Notes: a model not told the origin generated them from the sequence alone. A DNA stretch of 64,000 nt from Hydrogenovibrio kuenenii DSM 12350 (GCF_000526715.1 NZ_JAGP01000001.1:496001-560000), one strand, 5' to 3'; shown: positions 33,224-42,391, numbered from the stretch's first letter. A program made the numbers and translations.

Positions 33224-34040
33224 TCGCTTTACGTAACTCGTTAAGTTGGTCATCGGATAGGTTTAGTACTTGTTGACTGCGCTCAATCATCTCTTTCAGT
33301 TCTGGTGTCATATACACTTGAAATACTTGTTCGCTGACCAGGCCGTTTGCCAGTTGAATCAAGGCAACCAACTGCTTTAATTCTGGGTTGCGGATGCTGT
33401 CAAGATTCGGCTCATGATGGAGAATCATGGTTTTCTTGAAAGGGGTATCCAATTCCCACTCATCTGCAACTAAAACCCCCACCAAGCCGTGAGAAGTTCG
33501 ATAGGTATCAAGTTCAGCTTGGTTGGTTGAAAAAGGGGAAGACAAGCTTTTGGCAAAAATGTTTTCATAATTAGGGTCAAGTTTAGTCATCATGATCGCC
33601 CCAATGTTGTGGAATAATCCCAGTAGATAGGCCCCGTCGCCAGTGGTGACGCCCGTCATTTTGGCAATTTCCGCACAGGCTTCCGCTACTTTTATACTAT
33701 GTTTGATGAGCTGTTTGTGGCCGAAATTTTCTAACCCTAGTTTCAGAGAAATGGCCGTCACTAGGTTTCTTAAGCGTCTAACCCCCAAAATATCAATCGC
33801 ATCATGAATGGTGTGAATAACACGATAGTTTTTGCCATGCATGGACGGTAGGTTGGCGGCTTGGACAATTTCACCGGCTAAAATCGCGTTCTGACCAATG
33901 ATATGCGCCATTTCCTGAGCGTTTGGAAACTCTTGCTCAGCAAGCAGTTGTCTAAGTTTTAAGACTTCCCTTGGGATGGAGATTTTTTCGGTTTTGTTAA
34001 GAAGTACACGTGCTTGAACCAGTTGATCTTTAAGTTCCAT
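33216..34040 (-). CDS. HDOD domain protein
   Basis: The protein has 274 residues. The HDOD domain (a catalytically inactive HD relative) spans about residues 20-215, with the typical NLPSMHGKNYRVIHTIHDAIDILG split across 62-85 and GAYLLGLFHNIG near 142. The HD pair is broken, as the family expects, so no phosphodiesterase activity is predicted. Such proteins act as signalling adaptors. It is divergent from the AddA-like gene with 152 bases to its likely start at 34193. It overlaps the unknown gene at its 3' end. Confidence 0.88.
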   Translation of the reverse strand: MELKDQLVQARVLLNKTEKISIPREVLKLRQLLAEQEFPNAQEMAHIIGQNAILAGEIVQAANLPSMHGKNYRVIHTIHDAIDILGVRRLRNLVTAISLKLGLENFGHKQLIKHSIKVAEACAEIAKMTGVTTGDGAYLLGLFHNIGAIMMTKLDPNYENIFAKSLSSPFSTNQAELDTYRTSHGLVGVLVADEWELDTPFKKTMILHHEPNLDSIRNPELKQLVALIQLANGLVSEQVFQVYMTPELKEMIERSQQVLNLSDDQLNELRKAIT

Positions 34041-34192
34041 TAAGATTACCTGTGTATGGCTGTAAATGTATTCGTTTAGTGTTTTTTTTAGTTCGAATAC
34101 ATGAGTCTGCTATGATAGTTTTCACCGCCCTTAGCGAGAGTAAATCTAGTAATGATTATAGTCAAATTCCTTACAGAGTGGATATTTTTACG

Positions 34193-37100
34193 ATGAGTAT
34201 ATCGGTTTTGCAGCATTTACAACCGGACACAGCGTTGGACGATGGGCAAGCACGTTTTGATGCGATTCAGCCACAGCATTCTTTTATCGTGCAAGCGCCA
34301 GCGGGTTCTGGAAAAACCGCTTTGCTCACCCAGCGTTTTTTGGCGCTACTTTCGCAAGTAGAGGCACCAGAACAGATTGTTGCCATGACTTTTACCAAGA
34401 AAGCTGCTGCCGAGATGCAAGAGCGTATTTATCATGCGCTGCAAGCTTCACAACACCCTTTGAAAGCTGATGCCGGCATCTATGAAAAAAACACTTGGTT
34501 GTTGGCGCAAGCCGCTTTGCAAAATAGTGAAAAACAGCAGTGGCAGTTGCTGGAAAACCCACAAAGATTGCGTATTCGTACCTTGGATTCTATGAACAGC
34601 GCCCTGGTGCAACAAATGCCGTTGCTGTCGAGATTTGGCGCTTCGGTATCCGTGATTACGGATGCCGAGGTTTTATATCGTCAAGCCGCTCGCGATGCGT
34701 TGAACGATCCTGATGCGGCTAAAGCCAGTATCACACTGATTGAAAAGGTAAACGGCAACCTTGGCCGCGCGGAGAATTTGTTGGTTTCGATGCTGAAAAA
34801 GCGTGATCAATGGATGCCATTATTGGCTGAGCTCGGCAATCTACAGGATAAATCACTGTTCGACCATGCCCTCAACAGGCTGGTGGTGTCGGAATTTGCC
34901 GCTTGGCATGCTGTGTTGAAACCACAGCTATCCTTATTGAAAGAGGCTTGTTCCATTTTGCTTTCCGTTGAGGAGGGTAATCGACCAGAGGGAAGTGAAT
35001 GGTCTTTGTTGTCCTCGTTCGATATTGAGCAAAATCTGCCAGGCAGGGGGGCGTTGGATAATCAGCTTAATGCGTGGAAGCAGCTGGCAAATGCTTTGCT
35101 GACAGCAAGCGGCACCTTTAGAGCGCGTTTGACCAAAAAAGAGGGTTTTCCAAACGCTTCGGCAGAACAAAAAGATATCAAGGAGCAAATGTCTGAGGTT
35201 TTGTCTAGCTTGGCGGAGCAGGATGCGAGCGGACAATGTGCGCAGAGTTTAGCCGCGATTCGTGGGTTGCCATCGGCTGAATATACTGAAGATCAGTGGC
35301 AAGGTATTGTCGACTTGATGACGTTGCTGAAAACCGCGGCAGCTTATTTGAAAATCGGCTTTTCTCATGCCGGACAAACGGATTTTATCGAAGTGGCGCA
35401 AGCGGCTTCAGAAGCGTTGGGCGAGGAAGAACAACCGACTGATCTGGCGCAGCGCTTAGATTATCAAATTAAACACTTGTTGATCGATGAGTTTCAGGAT
35501 ACATCGGTTAGTCAGTTTAAATTTCTGAAAAAATTAATTGCCGGTTGGCAGGTCGATGATCAACACAGCTTGTTTATCGTTGGTGATCCCATGCAGTCAA
35601 TTTATCGTTTCCGTGAAGCCGAAGTGGGTAATTTTTTGGAGGTTTGGTCGGGGCGCTTGGGGCAAGTGAGTTTGGCATGCCGACATTTGACTGTGAATTT
35701 CCGTTCAGATCAAGCGGTAGTTGATTGGGTGAATGACGTTTTCCCAAGCGTATTGCCAGCACAAAATCAAATTGAGCGCGGAGCGGTTTGTTATAGCCCG
35801 TCATTGGCGAAAAAAGAATCGGACGCTTTCAGTCAGGTGGTCACCCATTGGGCAATCAATCGCAATGATGAGCAAGAGTTGGTTGAGGTGGTTGACCTCA
35901 TTAAAAAACGGGTGGGGGAGTTGGAGCCAGCAGAGTCAATCGGCATTCTCGGGCGTTCTCGTGGGCACTTAATGCCGATTGCGCGTACGCTAAAACAGCA
36001 AGGAATAGGGTTTAGAGCAGTAGAGTTGGAGACGCTTAGTGAGCGCCAGGAAATACAGGATGCGCAAGCACTGACACGGGCGTTATTGCACTTGTCGGAT
36101 CGGCCTGCTTGGTTGGCGCTCTTGCGAAGCCCTATTGTCGGATTGAGCTTGTCGGACTTGTATGCTTTGCTGGGGGACGCAAAAAGTTTCAAACAACCTG
36201 TTTTGCAGCGATTGAATGATGCCGCGCTGGTGGCGACCTTATCGGACGAAGGGCAAAAACGTTTGGCGCATGCATTGCCCATTTTGTTGCGAGCGGTTTC
36301 GCAAGTGGGATATTTGGCGTGGTCTCGATTGATTAGAGAAACTTGGTTGGCGCTGGGGATGGCGCAATCTGTCGAATCTGAAACGGCTTTGCAGAACGTC
36401 AATGCTTATTGGCAAATGTTGCAAGATTTGGAAGCAGACTCGACGGAACCTTTGACATTTGAACGCTTGCAGTCAGCGGTGGATAATTTGTTTGCTGCGC
36501 CAGATGCTTCAGAAGGTGCTCAGACTGTTGAGTTGATGACCATGCATAAATCGAAAGGGCTGGAGTTTGATACGGTCATTTTGCCAGGGTTAGGCAAGGC
36601 GACGCGTGGCGATGAAAAGCCGCTAATGACTTGGTTGAACTTTAAGGACGAGCAGCAAGACTATTTGGTGATGGCGCCGTTGGATCAAAAAGGGCAAAGT
36701 ACGTCAGATTTGGTTGGTTTTATCCAACGGTTTGAGGCTGAGAAGCAAGGCTATGAATTGGGGCGCTTGCTTTACGTAGCCGCCACGCGAGCCAAAACGC
36801 AATTGCACCTGTTTGCCAGTGTTGCGGTTGGTGAAACTAAGTTAATCAAAATCGAAGAAGGTAAAGCAGAGTTGTTGCCAGCAGAGAAATCGCTTTTAAG
36901 TGGTCTGTGGCAGAGCCAAAAACAAGCCTTTGATAAGCTGTTGAAAGACTATGTTTTTGAACAAGAAGCATTGGAAGAGGAAGTTGTTGCGCCTAAAGTA
37001 AGCCGTATGCCTTTGCAAGGATTGGTGAGTTTAGAAAATTGGTGGCAAAAACAGTTGGCAAAAGAAAGTATGACGTTGGTTACAGGAGATCTGATAACCA

Positions 37101-37759
37101 AGCCGCCAGCAAAATATTCAGCAACTGATAAAGCACAAATGGCAATATCCGAATCTGACGCTATGATGATTACGGCAATTGGCAATTTAGTGCATGCAGT
37201 GCTGGAGCAATGGGCGCAAACAGGTGCTTTGTTGCAGCAAGATTCAGTTAAGAAGTTTGAAGGACAAGCAGGTTATTACCGTTACTGGTTGGCTCAACAA
37301 GGTTTAACGGGCGAACAATTAAATACAGCGGTTGAGCGTGTAAATACTTCATTGAAGAATGTGTTACAAAGTTCAAAGTTAAACTGGGCGCTTAATCCTA
37401 AACATACAGAGTCGGCAACAGAATTGGCGCTCAGTTCTTTTGGTTTGGCTTTTGAGGAAGTGGACGATATTGAAGCAAGGGATAACGTAGAAACCTTTGG
37501 CGCAACACAACATCACATTGTCGATCGTACGTTTGTGGATGAGCAAGGTGTGCGTTGGATTATTGATTATAAAACTAGCTACTGGCATGATCAAATGAGT
37601 GTTTCTAGAAAGGATTTTGTTCAAAGTAAAGTCGATGAGTATCGCTCTCAACTGGAACGCTACGGGAAGTTGTTTTCTCAGATAGAACAACGCCCGCAAA
37701 AGCATGTTTTGTACTTTACCTATCTTGATGAGTGGGTTGAAGTTGCTGAAACTGCTTAA
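34193..37759 (+). CDS. AddA-like UvrD/Rep helicase with C-terminal nuclease domain
   Basis: I prefer ATG 34193 (1188 residues, MSISVLQHL) since 47 upstream residues from 34052 look non-coding; the ribosome site is weak. Helicase motifs: Walker A APAGSGKTALL, then TFTKKAAAEM, LLIDEFQDTS (II), GDPMQSIYRFREAE (III), MTMHKSKGLEFD (V) and YVAATRAKTQL (VI). The C-terminal PD-(D/E)XK nuclease carries WIIDYKTSYW. It should be the motor of an AddAB-type end-resection complex with the 29117 gene. The proteins are non-adjacent here, which is unusual for addAB. A degenerate dispersed repeat sits at 35031-35051. Confidence 0.87.
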   Translation: MSISVLQHLQPDTALDDGQARFDAIQPQHSFIVQAPAGSGKTALLTQRFLALLSQVEAPEQIVAMTFTKKAAAEMQERIYHALQASQHPLKADAGIYEKNTWLLAQAALQNSEKQQWQLLENPQRLRIRTLDSMNSALVQQMPLLSRFGASVSVITDAEVLYRQAARDALNDPDAAKASITLIEKVNGNLGRAENLLVSMLKKRDQWMPLLAELGNLQDKSLFDHALNRLVVSEFAAWHAVLKPQLSLLKEACSILLSVEEGNRPEGSEWSLLSSFDIEQNLPGRGALDNQLNAWKQLANALLTASGTFRARLTKKEGFPNASAEQKDIKEQMSEVLSSLAEQDASGQCAQSLAAIRGLPSAEYTEDQWQGIVDLMTLLKTAAAYLKIGFSHAGQTDFIEVAQAASEALGEEEQPTDLAQRLDYQIKHLLIDEFQDTSVSQFKFLKKLIAGWQVDDQHSLFIVGDPMQSIYRFREAEVGNFLEVWSGRLGQVSLACRHLTVNFRSDQAVVDWVNDVFPSVLPAQNQIERGAVCYSPSLAKKESDAFSQVVTHWAINRNDEQELVEVVDLIKKRVGELEPAESIGILGRSRGHLMPIARTLKQQGIGFRAVELETLSERQEIQDAQALTRALLHLSDRPAWLALLRSPIVGLSLSDLYALLGDAKSFKQPVLQRLNDAALVATLSDEGQKRLAHALPILLRAVSQVGYLAWSRLIRETWLALGMAQSVESETALQNVNAYWQMLQDLEADSTEPLTFERLQSAVDNLFAAPDASEGAQTVELMTMHKSKGLEFDTVILPGLGKATRGDEKPLMTWLNFKDEQQDYLVMAPLDQKGQSTSDLVGFIQRFEAEKQGYELGRLLYVAATRAKTQLHLFASVAVGETKLIKIEEGKAELLPAEKSLLSGLWQSQKQAFDKLLKDYVFEQEALEEEVVAPKVSRMPLQGLVSLENWWQKQLAKESMTLVTGDLITKPPAKYSATDKAQMAISESDAMMITAIGNLVHAVLEQWAQTGALLQQDSVKKFEGQAGYYRYWLAQQGLTGEQLNTAVERVNTSLKNVLQSSKLNWALNPKHTESATELALSSFGLAFEEVDDIEARDNVETFGATQHHIVDRTFVDEQGVRWIIDYKTSYWHDQMSVSRKDFVQSKVDEYRSQLERYGKLFSQIEQRPQKHVLYFTYLDEWVEVAETA
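35031..35051 (-). repeat. Degenerate dispersed repeat inside the AddA-like gene
   Basis: On the plus strand AAAATCTGCCAGGCAGGGG and two further Gs match the reverse consensus at 18 of 21 positions. It is antisense to the gene. Confidence 0.4.
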
Positions 37760-37779
37760 GAATAAAATAAGGAAACAGC

Positions 37780-38472
37780 ATGAGTGATTTATCGAAAACA
37801 CAAGAACAGATTCTAAGGCATCACGGTGGGGATGGCGCGTTTGCCAGGCAGCGTATCACCGAAACCTACGAGCGCAGACACGATGATGAGTTCTGGCATT
37901 TTTGGCAAGAAAAAGTGGCCAAAAACTACCAGGCAGGGGATGGCATTCTAGATATGGGCGCCGGTATTGGACAGTTTGTACAAGATTGCGCGCAACGTTA
38001 TCCAGATGCACAAGTTTATGGAATTGAAGCGGCACCTTATATGTTGGAAGAACCTCTGGCTTTACCACAAAATGCTGAGATTCTGATTGATGACTTAAAC
38101 GACCCCAAATCGAATATTGCCGAAAATTCGTTGTCTATGGTGATGGCAAATATGGTTGTTCATGAACTGGTTCAGCCAATCAAAATGTTTCGCGCAGCTT
38201 ACCAATGGTTAAAGCCGGGTGGTCGTTTGTGTATTATCGATTTGGTAAGACAGCCTTTATCTGATTATCTTGAAAGACGTTACCCGGGAACAGCACTTTG
38301 GGATGAAGAAACGACTGTTGAAGACTTGGAAGATGCGTTTGAGCACTTTTTGGAGCACAACCGTTATCATGCCGACGACATCGAATTTATGCTAACGGCA
38401 GGCGGTTTTAAAGTGATAGAAAAATCGTTACAGCGTAATGGACGCTTTGTTTGGCTTGTGGTTGAAAAATAG
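37780..38472 (+). CDS. Class I SAM-dependent methyltransferase
   Basis: The protein has 230 residues. The SAM site is ILDMGAGIGQFV near residue 50, then VYGIEAAPYM and a motif IV-like MVMANMVVHELV. The rest (LKPGGRLCIIDLVRQPL) fits class I methyltransferases of UbiE/small-molecule type. No substrate is predictable. AAGGAAA precedes ATG 37780 and the gap to the helicase gene is 20 bases, so the two may share a transcript. The stop lies within a short hairpin and is followed by a dispersed repeat. Confidence 0.82.
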   Translation: MSDLSKTQEQILRHHGGDGAFARQRITETYERRHDDEFWHFWQEKVAKNYQAGDGILDMGAGIGQFVQDCAQRYPDAQVYGIEAAPYMLEEPLALPQNAEILIDDLNDPKSNIAENSLSMVMANMVVHELVQPIKMFRAAYQWLKPGGRLCIIDLVRQPLSDYLERRYPGTALWDEETTVEDLEDAFEHFLEHNRYHADDIEFMLTAGGFKVIEKSLQRNGRFVWLVVEK

Positions 38473-38508
38473 ACCATGAAAGTCTATTACCCCAGCCTGG
38501 CAGATTTT
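38468..38508 (+). repeat. 7-bp hairpin and dispersed repeat copy after the methyltransferase gene
   Basis: AATAGAC (38468-38474) and GTCTATT (38482-38488) form a perfect stem that contains the stop codon. The repeat TACCCCAGCCTGGCAGATTT plus T follows directly at 38488-38508, sense to the gene and a perfect consensus copy. Confidence 0.75.
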
Positions 38509-38546
38509 GGGTTGCTAGGCTTTTTGTCAATTAAATGGAATGGAAT

Positions 38547-39047
38547 ATGGCTGTAATCGGCAATTATTTTCAAGTTAAAGAGTTTTTCAAAACTAACAAC
38601 AAACTTAATCAAGTGTTTGCGTACTTAGACGATGCGTTGGATCCAACATCGGAAGTTCATCAACGTATTTTCTCAAGTAAAGAACCAAGAGTACAAAAAA
38701 ACGATATTGATGGCGAATGTTTTGCAATGGAGCAGGTTTACATGACTAAAGAGCGCGAGAGCTGCTTCTTTGAGTCTCATAAGAAGTATGTAGACTTTCA
38801 ATTGATCTTATCAGGTTGCGAGCAAATGGAAGTAATCGATATTCGTCACTTGTCCTTCAAAAACTTTGAAGAAGATAAAGATTTTATTTCTTATGAAGAC
38901 AGTACAAAAGCATCAAAGATTGTTATGCAACACGAGGATTTATCAGTTTACTTTCCTAATGACGCACATTTGGGGTTAGCGTTTTTTGAAACCAAACAAT
39001 TGGTTTATAAAACGGTGGTTAAAGTACCTGTTGAATATTTTAGGTAG
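38547..39047 (+). CDS. YhcH/YjgK/YiaL family protein (DUF386)
   Basis: I choose ATG 38547 (MAVIGNYF, 166 residues), with GGAAT upstream; an ATG at 38535 adds four residues. The family traits are EVHQRIFSSKEPR-like turns, FESHKKYVDFQLILSGCEQMEV (a cupin/jelly-roll metal-binding core with His and Glu), and SVYFPNDAHLGLAF. Members have a beta-sandwich of the EbgC type and may act as sugar isomerases or anomerases, for example on sialic acid or galactosides. The gene lies between two direct copies of the dispersed repeat (38488 and 39202). Confidence 0.85.
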   Translation: MAVIGNYFQVKEFFKTNNKLNQVFAYLDDALDPTSEVHQRIFSSKEPRVQKNDIDGECFAMEQVYMTKERESCFFESHKKYVDFQLILSGCEQMEVIDIRHLSFKNFEEDKDFISYEDSTKASKIVMQHEDLSVYFPNDAHLGLAFFETKQLVYKTVVKVPVEYFR

Positions 39048-39182
39048 GTTTGTAATGTCCTCATTTTTAGCAACAATTTTTTGTAGAATTTAAGCTGCCT
39101 AGTAGCCTCGGAGGAGTTATTTTTACAGCAGAATTCGGACATTCATTGTTATATCCAAAGTAAATATTCTAGTGAATTTCGT

Positions 39183-39239
39183 CCTAAAAATCGAATGAAG
39201 TTACCCCAGCCTGGCAGATTTTGATGGCACGATTTTTAG
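39183..39239. repeat. Dispersed repeat copy within a 10-bp inverted repeat
   Basis: CTAAAAATCG (39183-39192) and CGATTTTTAG (39230-39239) are perfect reverse complements. The repeat copy at 39202-39222 (plus, perfect consensus) lies in the loop. The right arm overlaps the yraN stop codon. The structure could end transcription from both directions. Confidence 0.7.
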
Positions 39240-39625
39240 TCGAGCCAAAAGGCGTTTTGAATCCAGTTGGGTGAGGTTTGCTCAGCAATAAAACTCAGTG
39301 TGTCAAATCGCATGGCATGATTTTGATATTCTGGATTCTTTTGTAGAAAGGTTTGGGCACAGAGAATGATTTTTCGCTGTTTGCTTTTATCGACAGCTTC
39401 TTCCGGCTGACCATAATTTGTTGTCTTTCTGTGTTTAACTTCAACAAACACCAAAATGATTTCTTCATTTTTGTGATTGCTAGTGTCTTTGTCTAAACAA
39501 ATCAGATCAATCTCACCGCCTTTACAGCGATAGTTTTGATTGATGATTTGCAGTTGTTGAGACTGAAGGTAGGTAGCCGCATCCTGTTCTTTTTTCTGGC
39601 CGATAATTTTACTGAGTAATCCCAA
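39236..39625 (-). CDS. yraN: YraN/UPF0102 family endonuclease-like protein
   Basis: The protein has 129 residues. The PD-(D/E)XK core is CKGGEIDLICLD (Asp near 41) and FVEVKHRKT (Glu-x-Lys near 61-63), followed by QRKIILCAQTFL. The family is related to Holliday-junction resolvases, but its physiological substrate is not settled. It follows the lpoA-like gene by 20 bases on the same strand, with rsmI divergent, the conserved gammaproteobacterial order. The length is normal. Confidence 0.93.
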   Translation of the reverse strand: MGLLSKIIGQKKEQDAATYLQSQQLQIINQNYRCKGGEIDLICLDKDTSNHKNEEIILVFVEVKHRKTTNYGQPEEAVDKSKQRKIILCAQTFLQKNPEYQNHAMRFDTLSFIAEQTSPNWIQNAFWLD

Positions 39626-39645
39626 TGTTATAGCCAGATAAGCGT

Positions 39646-41247
39646 TTAAGGTGCAGGTGTCGTGTTAATCAAGAGATTATCGGAGTCTGTGGTAGGTGGT
39701 TGTGGTAAGTCGATATATTGATCGGTATTGGTATCAGTGTCTGCAAGTGGCACGACCTGACCTTTTGAATTGTATTTTGCCCACGACATTTTGTAATCAA
39801 ATTGATTGCCTAGTTTGCTCAGTTTTCCCATCATGCCACCATTTAAGCAAATAGCTGGCCCTAAGCGGTATTTTTGTGTTGCTAAAGTGAAACTGTCCCA
39901 GCCATAGGCTTCAAGTGTGGAGCTAAGAGCGGTGGGTTCTAGTGTTGCTTTTAGGGTAGGGAAGATGACGTTAGACAAATCTTTATTTGGCGCTGTTTTG
40001 TCGAGATTAATCGGCGTGAGTTTTGAGGAACCATAAACGGGAAGTTTGAGTTCAAAAAAAGCAAACTGAGGTTTGAAAACAGCAACTTGTCTTGCATTAC
40101 CCAAGAGGACGATGGCGTTTAAGTCTTTTCGAGTACGAGGGGTAAAAGAGAGGTGTTCTTTAAATAACCATTGAAGGTTGTTTTTTCTAGCTTGGCTATT
40201 GGTTTCGTTGATAACGCTTCCCAAAGCTTCACGTAATTTTGGGTGTTTAGCAGGGTAGCTTTTTAGACTAAGTCTATGGCCAGGTGTTTGTTGCCAATAG
40301 TCCGCAATTTGCACAGCTAAGCTGCTGTCTGCTGAGGTAGTGCTGGTTAAAATAGCAATGCTCTTATAGTGCTTTTTACAGAGTTTGGTCGCAATTTGCA
40401 GGGCTTCACTATTTGAAATGAAATTGAAGTGTTGCATGCCAAAAGCATCATTAAGGGCAATAACAGAGTTGTCGCCACCAATCGCATTGAGTTTTTTGGT
40501 TAGGATTTCAATGTTTTCTTTTTGTAATGGTCCGATAATGACATCAGCACCGTTTTGCTTTGCCGATTGATAAGTGGATAGAATTTGATTGGGTTCGCTC
40601 GGATTAAAGCGGGTGTTGTAAAAAGTGAGTTTAATGCCCGGTGCTTGAGTCAGTTGATTGCGGATAATGCCGTCACGGATTTGCATGGCAATGTTTTTAT
40701 AAGGCCCTGTTAAGGGTAAAAATACCGCAACCTGGTGGACTTGGTTTGGTTTTAGTAGGTTTGTGCTTATGGCTTGATTTAAGTGTTGATTAAAAAGCGC
40801 AGTCGGGTTGAAACGCTTCAAGTCTGCTAAAGCAGGTTTTTGCCAAATGGGGTGTAATTCTGTTGTCTTTACAAAGGCAAGCCAGTCTTTTAGTTCTGGG
40901 GACGAATTATCGTCGATATCTAGCTTGTCTTTTTCTGATTGTGGCAAATCTTTGAGCGTTTGCCAGATTTGATATTCAATCGCCAATTGGTTATCTGGCG
41001 TTGTATCTGACCAAAGCAGTTGGCTAAGTTCTAAATAATTGTTCCAGGATTTTGCTTGTTTAGCTTCGCGTATTTCATCCTGTAATACTTGGCTAGCTGT
41101 TTTTTTTGCCGGACCAGTTTCCGTGCGCGGAGACTCAAGAATTGACTTTTGTTGGGTAACAGGCGTCGAGCTACAGGATGTTAAAAGGTTAGCGGTGGTT
41201 CCAAGTAATAAAAGCGTGATAAAAAGTTTGCCGAGGAATCTAGTCAT
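39646..41247 (-). CDS. lpoA: Penicillin-binding protein activator LpoA (LppC family lipoprotein)
   Basis: I choose ATG 41247 (533 residues), because a basic N terminus, a hydrophobic stretch and the lipobox LLTSC (Cys about 26) follow at once. Longer frames to 41361 would add 38 unlike residues. The mature part has a helical N-terminal domain and a periplasmic-binding-protein-like domain starting VAVFLPLTGPYKNIAMQIRDG near residue 170, as in LpoA. It stimulates PBP1A from the outer membrane. It is divergent to rsmI and followed by yraN. The Shine-Dalgarno is poor. Confidence 0.87.
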   Translation of the reverse strand: MTRFLGKLFITLLLLGTTANLLTSCSSTPVTQQKSILESPRTETGPAKKTASQVLQDEIREAKQAKSWNNYLELSQLLWSDTTPDNQLAIEYQIWQTLKDLPQSEKDKLDIDDNSSPELKDWLAFVKTTELHPIWQKPALADLKRFNPTALFNQHLNQAISTNLLKPNQVHQVAVFLPLTGPYKNIAMQIRDGIIRNQLTQAPGIKLTFYNTRFNPSEPNQILSTYQSAKQNGADVIIGPLQKENIEILTKKLNAIGGDNSVIALNDAFGMQHFNFISNSEALQIATKLCKKHYKSIAILTSTTSADSSLAVQIADYWQQTPGHRLSLKSYPAKHPKLREALGSVINETNSQARKNNLQWLFKEHLSFTPRTRKDLNAIVLLGNARQVAVFKPQFAFFELKLPVYGSSKLTPINLDKTAPNKDLSNVIFPTLKATLEPTALSSTLEAYGWDSFTLATQKYRLGPAICLNGGMMGKLSKLGNQFDYKMSWAKYNSKGQVVPLADTDTNTDQYIDLPQPPTTDSDNLLINTTPAP

Positions 41248-41390
41248 GGCAATTAAGCGCTTTAGAAAGGTGGGAAGTGATAAAATCCGCTGAAACATGT
41301 GGTTAAGATGACCGTTTAAAATGATGCAAAAAATGAATGAAGTCATTATACATAAAAGCAAATCAGAAGTGCGATAGGGAAAAGCGTTAA

Positions 41391-42221
41391 ATGAGCGGAA
41401 AATTATTTATTGTTGCAACACCTATAGGAAACTTGAAGGATATTACCCTTAGAGCGCTGGAAATATTGGAGACAGTCGATTGGATTGCTTGTGAAGATAC
41501 GCGACATTCCAGAAGGTTGTTACAGCATTTTGGTATAAATAAACCCTTAGTTAGTTTGCATGATCACAATGAGCAGCATAAAAAACTGGAGTTGATTGCA
41601 AAGTTGCAAGCTGGAGAAAAAGGCGCGTTGATTTCCGATGCGGGTACACCTTTGATTAGTGATCCCGGGTATCATTTGGTTTCATACCTACGAGAAAATG
41701 ACGTTGCAGTAGAACCCGTTCCTGGGCCATCCGCATTAGTGACAGCTCTGAGTGCGGCAGGCATGCCAACGGATCGTTTTACATTTGAAGGCTTTTTACC
41801 AGCCAAAGAACAAAAGCGTTTGAATGCTTTGCAAATACTACAAAATGAAACAAGAACCATGATTTTTTATGAGTCGCCTCATCGATTGATGGATTCTTTG
41901 AGTTCTATGGCATCTATATTCGGTGTAGAAAGAAAGGTTACTGTTGCTAAAGAGCTGACTAAGCAGTTTGAACGCTTTGTTTCTGGCAATTTTGAGGAAG
42001 TTGTTGAGCAGTTTGAAATGAATTCTGATTGGGTGCGTGGTGAGTTTGTCGTAATCGTTTCTGGCGATAGCGGGGTAGTTTCTGAGCAAGAAGATTATGA
42101 TGGGCTTGTTAAAATTTTGTTGTCACAGAATCTTCCTGTAAAGCAAATATCTGAAATTGTTGGGGAATTTTATTCTGTGCCCAAAAAGGCTGTTTATCAA
42201 CGGGTTTTGTCATTGAAATAA
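41391..42221 (+). CDS. rsmI: 16S rRNA (cytidine1402-2'-O)-methyltransferase
   Basis: This 276-residue tetrapyrrole-methylase-fold enzyme has SGKLFIVATPIGNLKDIT split across residues 2-19, then EDTRHSRRLL, ISDAGTPLISDPG and VPGPSALVTALSAAG with FEGFLP, all classic RsmI signatures. It methylates the ribose of C1402 in 16S rRNA with SAM. It is divergent from lpoA (143 bases apart) and upstream of glmS. The C-terminal part is slightly shorter in motif content but complete. Confidence 0.95.
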   Translation: MSGKLFIVATPIGNLKDITLRALEILETVDWIACEDTRHSRRLLQHFGINKPLVSLHDHNEQHKKLELIAKLQAGEKGALISDAGTPLISDPGYHLVSYLRENDVAVEPVPGPSALVTALSAAGMPTDRFTFEGFLPAKEQKRLNALQILQNETRTMIFYESPHRLMDSLSSMASIFGVERKVTVAKELTKQFERFVSGNFEEVVEQFEMNSDWVRGEFVVIVSGDSGVVSEQEDYDGLVKILLSQNLPVKQISEIVGEFYSVPKKAVYQRVLSLK

Positions 42222-42391
42222 TAGTGTCATTGAACTATTGTATTATCTCTTGTCTTATTTAAGGGTTGAATGGCTTGTGCATAGTGCGCCAACATTAAGA
42301 ATAAAACCAGTTAAGATTTTTGATAAAATGCCAAAATAAGACATGAAAAAAAATAAAAAAAATGACAGACTGCTTGGGTTATAAGAATTAA

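Noticed and set aside
35833-36402. Minus-strand frame of 189 residues within the AddA-like gene
   Set aside because: It lies opposite helicase sequence with conserved motifs, is Ser/Cys-rich without pattern, and is a reading-frame shadow.
37921-37941. Another copy of the dispersed repeat in the methyltransferase gene
   Set aside because: Only 17 of 21 bases match and the codons encode the SAM-site lead-in (KNYQAGDG), so chance or protein constraint is enough.
42222-42391. glmS ribozyme or riboswitch upstream of glmS
   Set aside because: The 170-base leader is AT-rich, with no ribozyme-like paired core visible, and the element is typical of Gram-positive bacteria.
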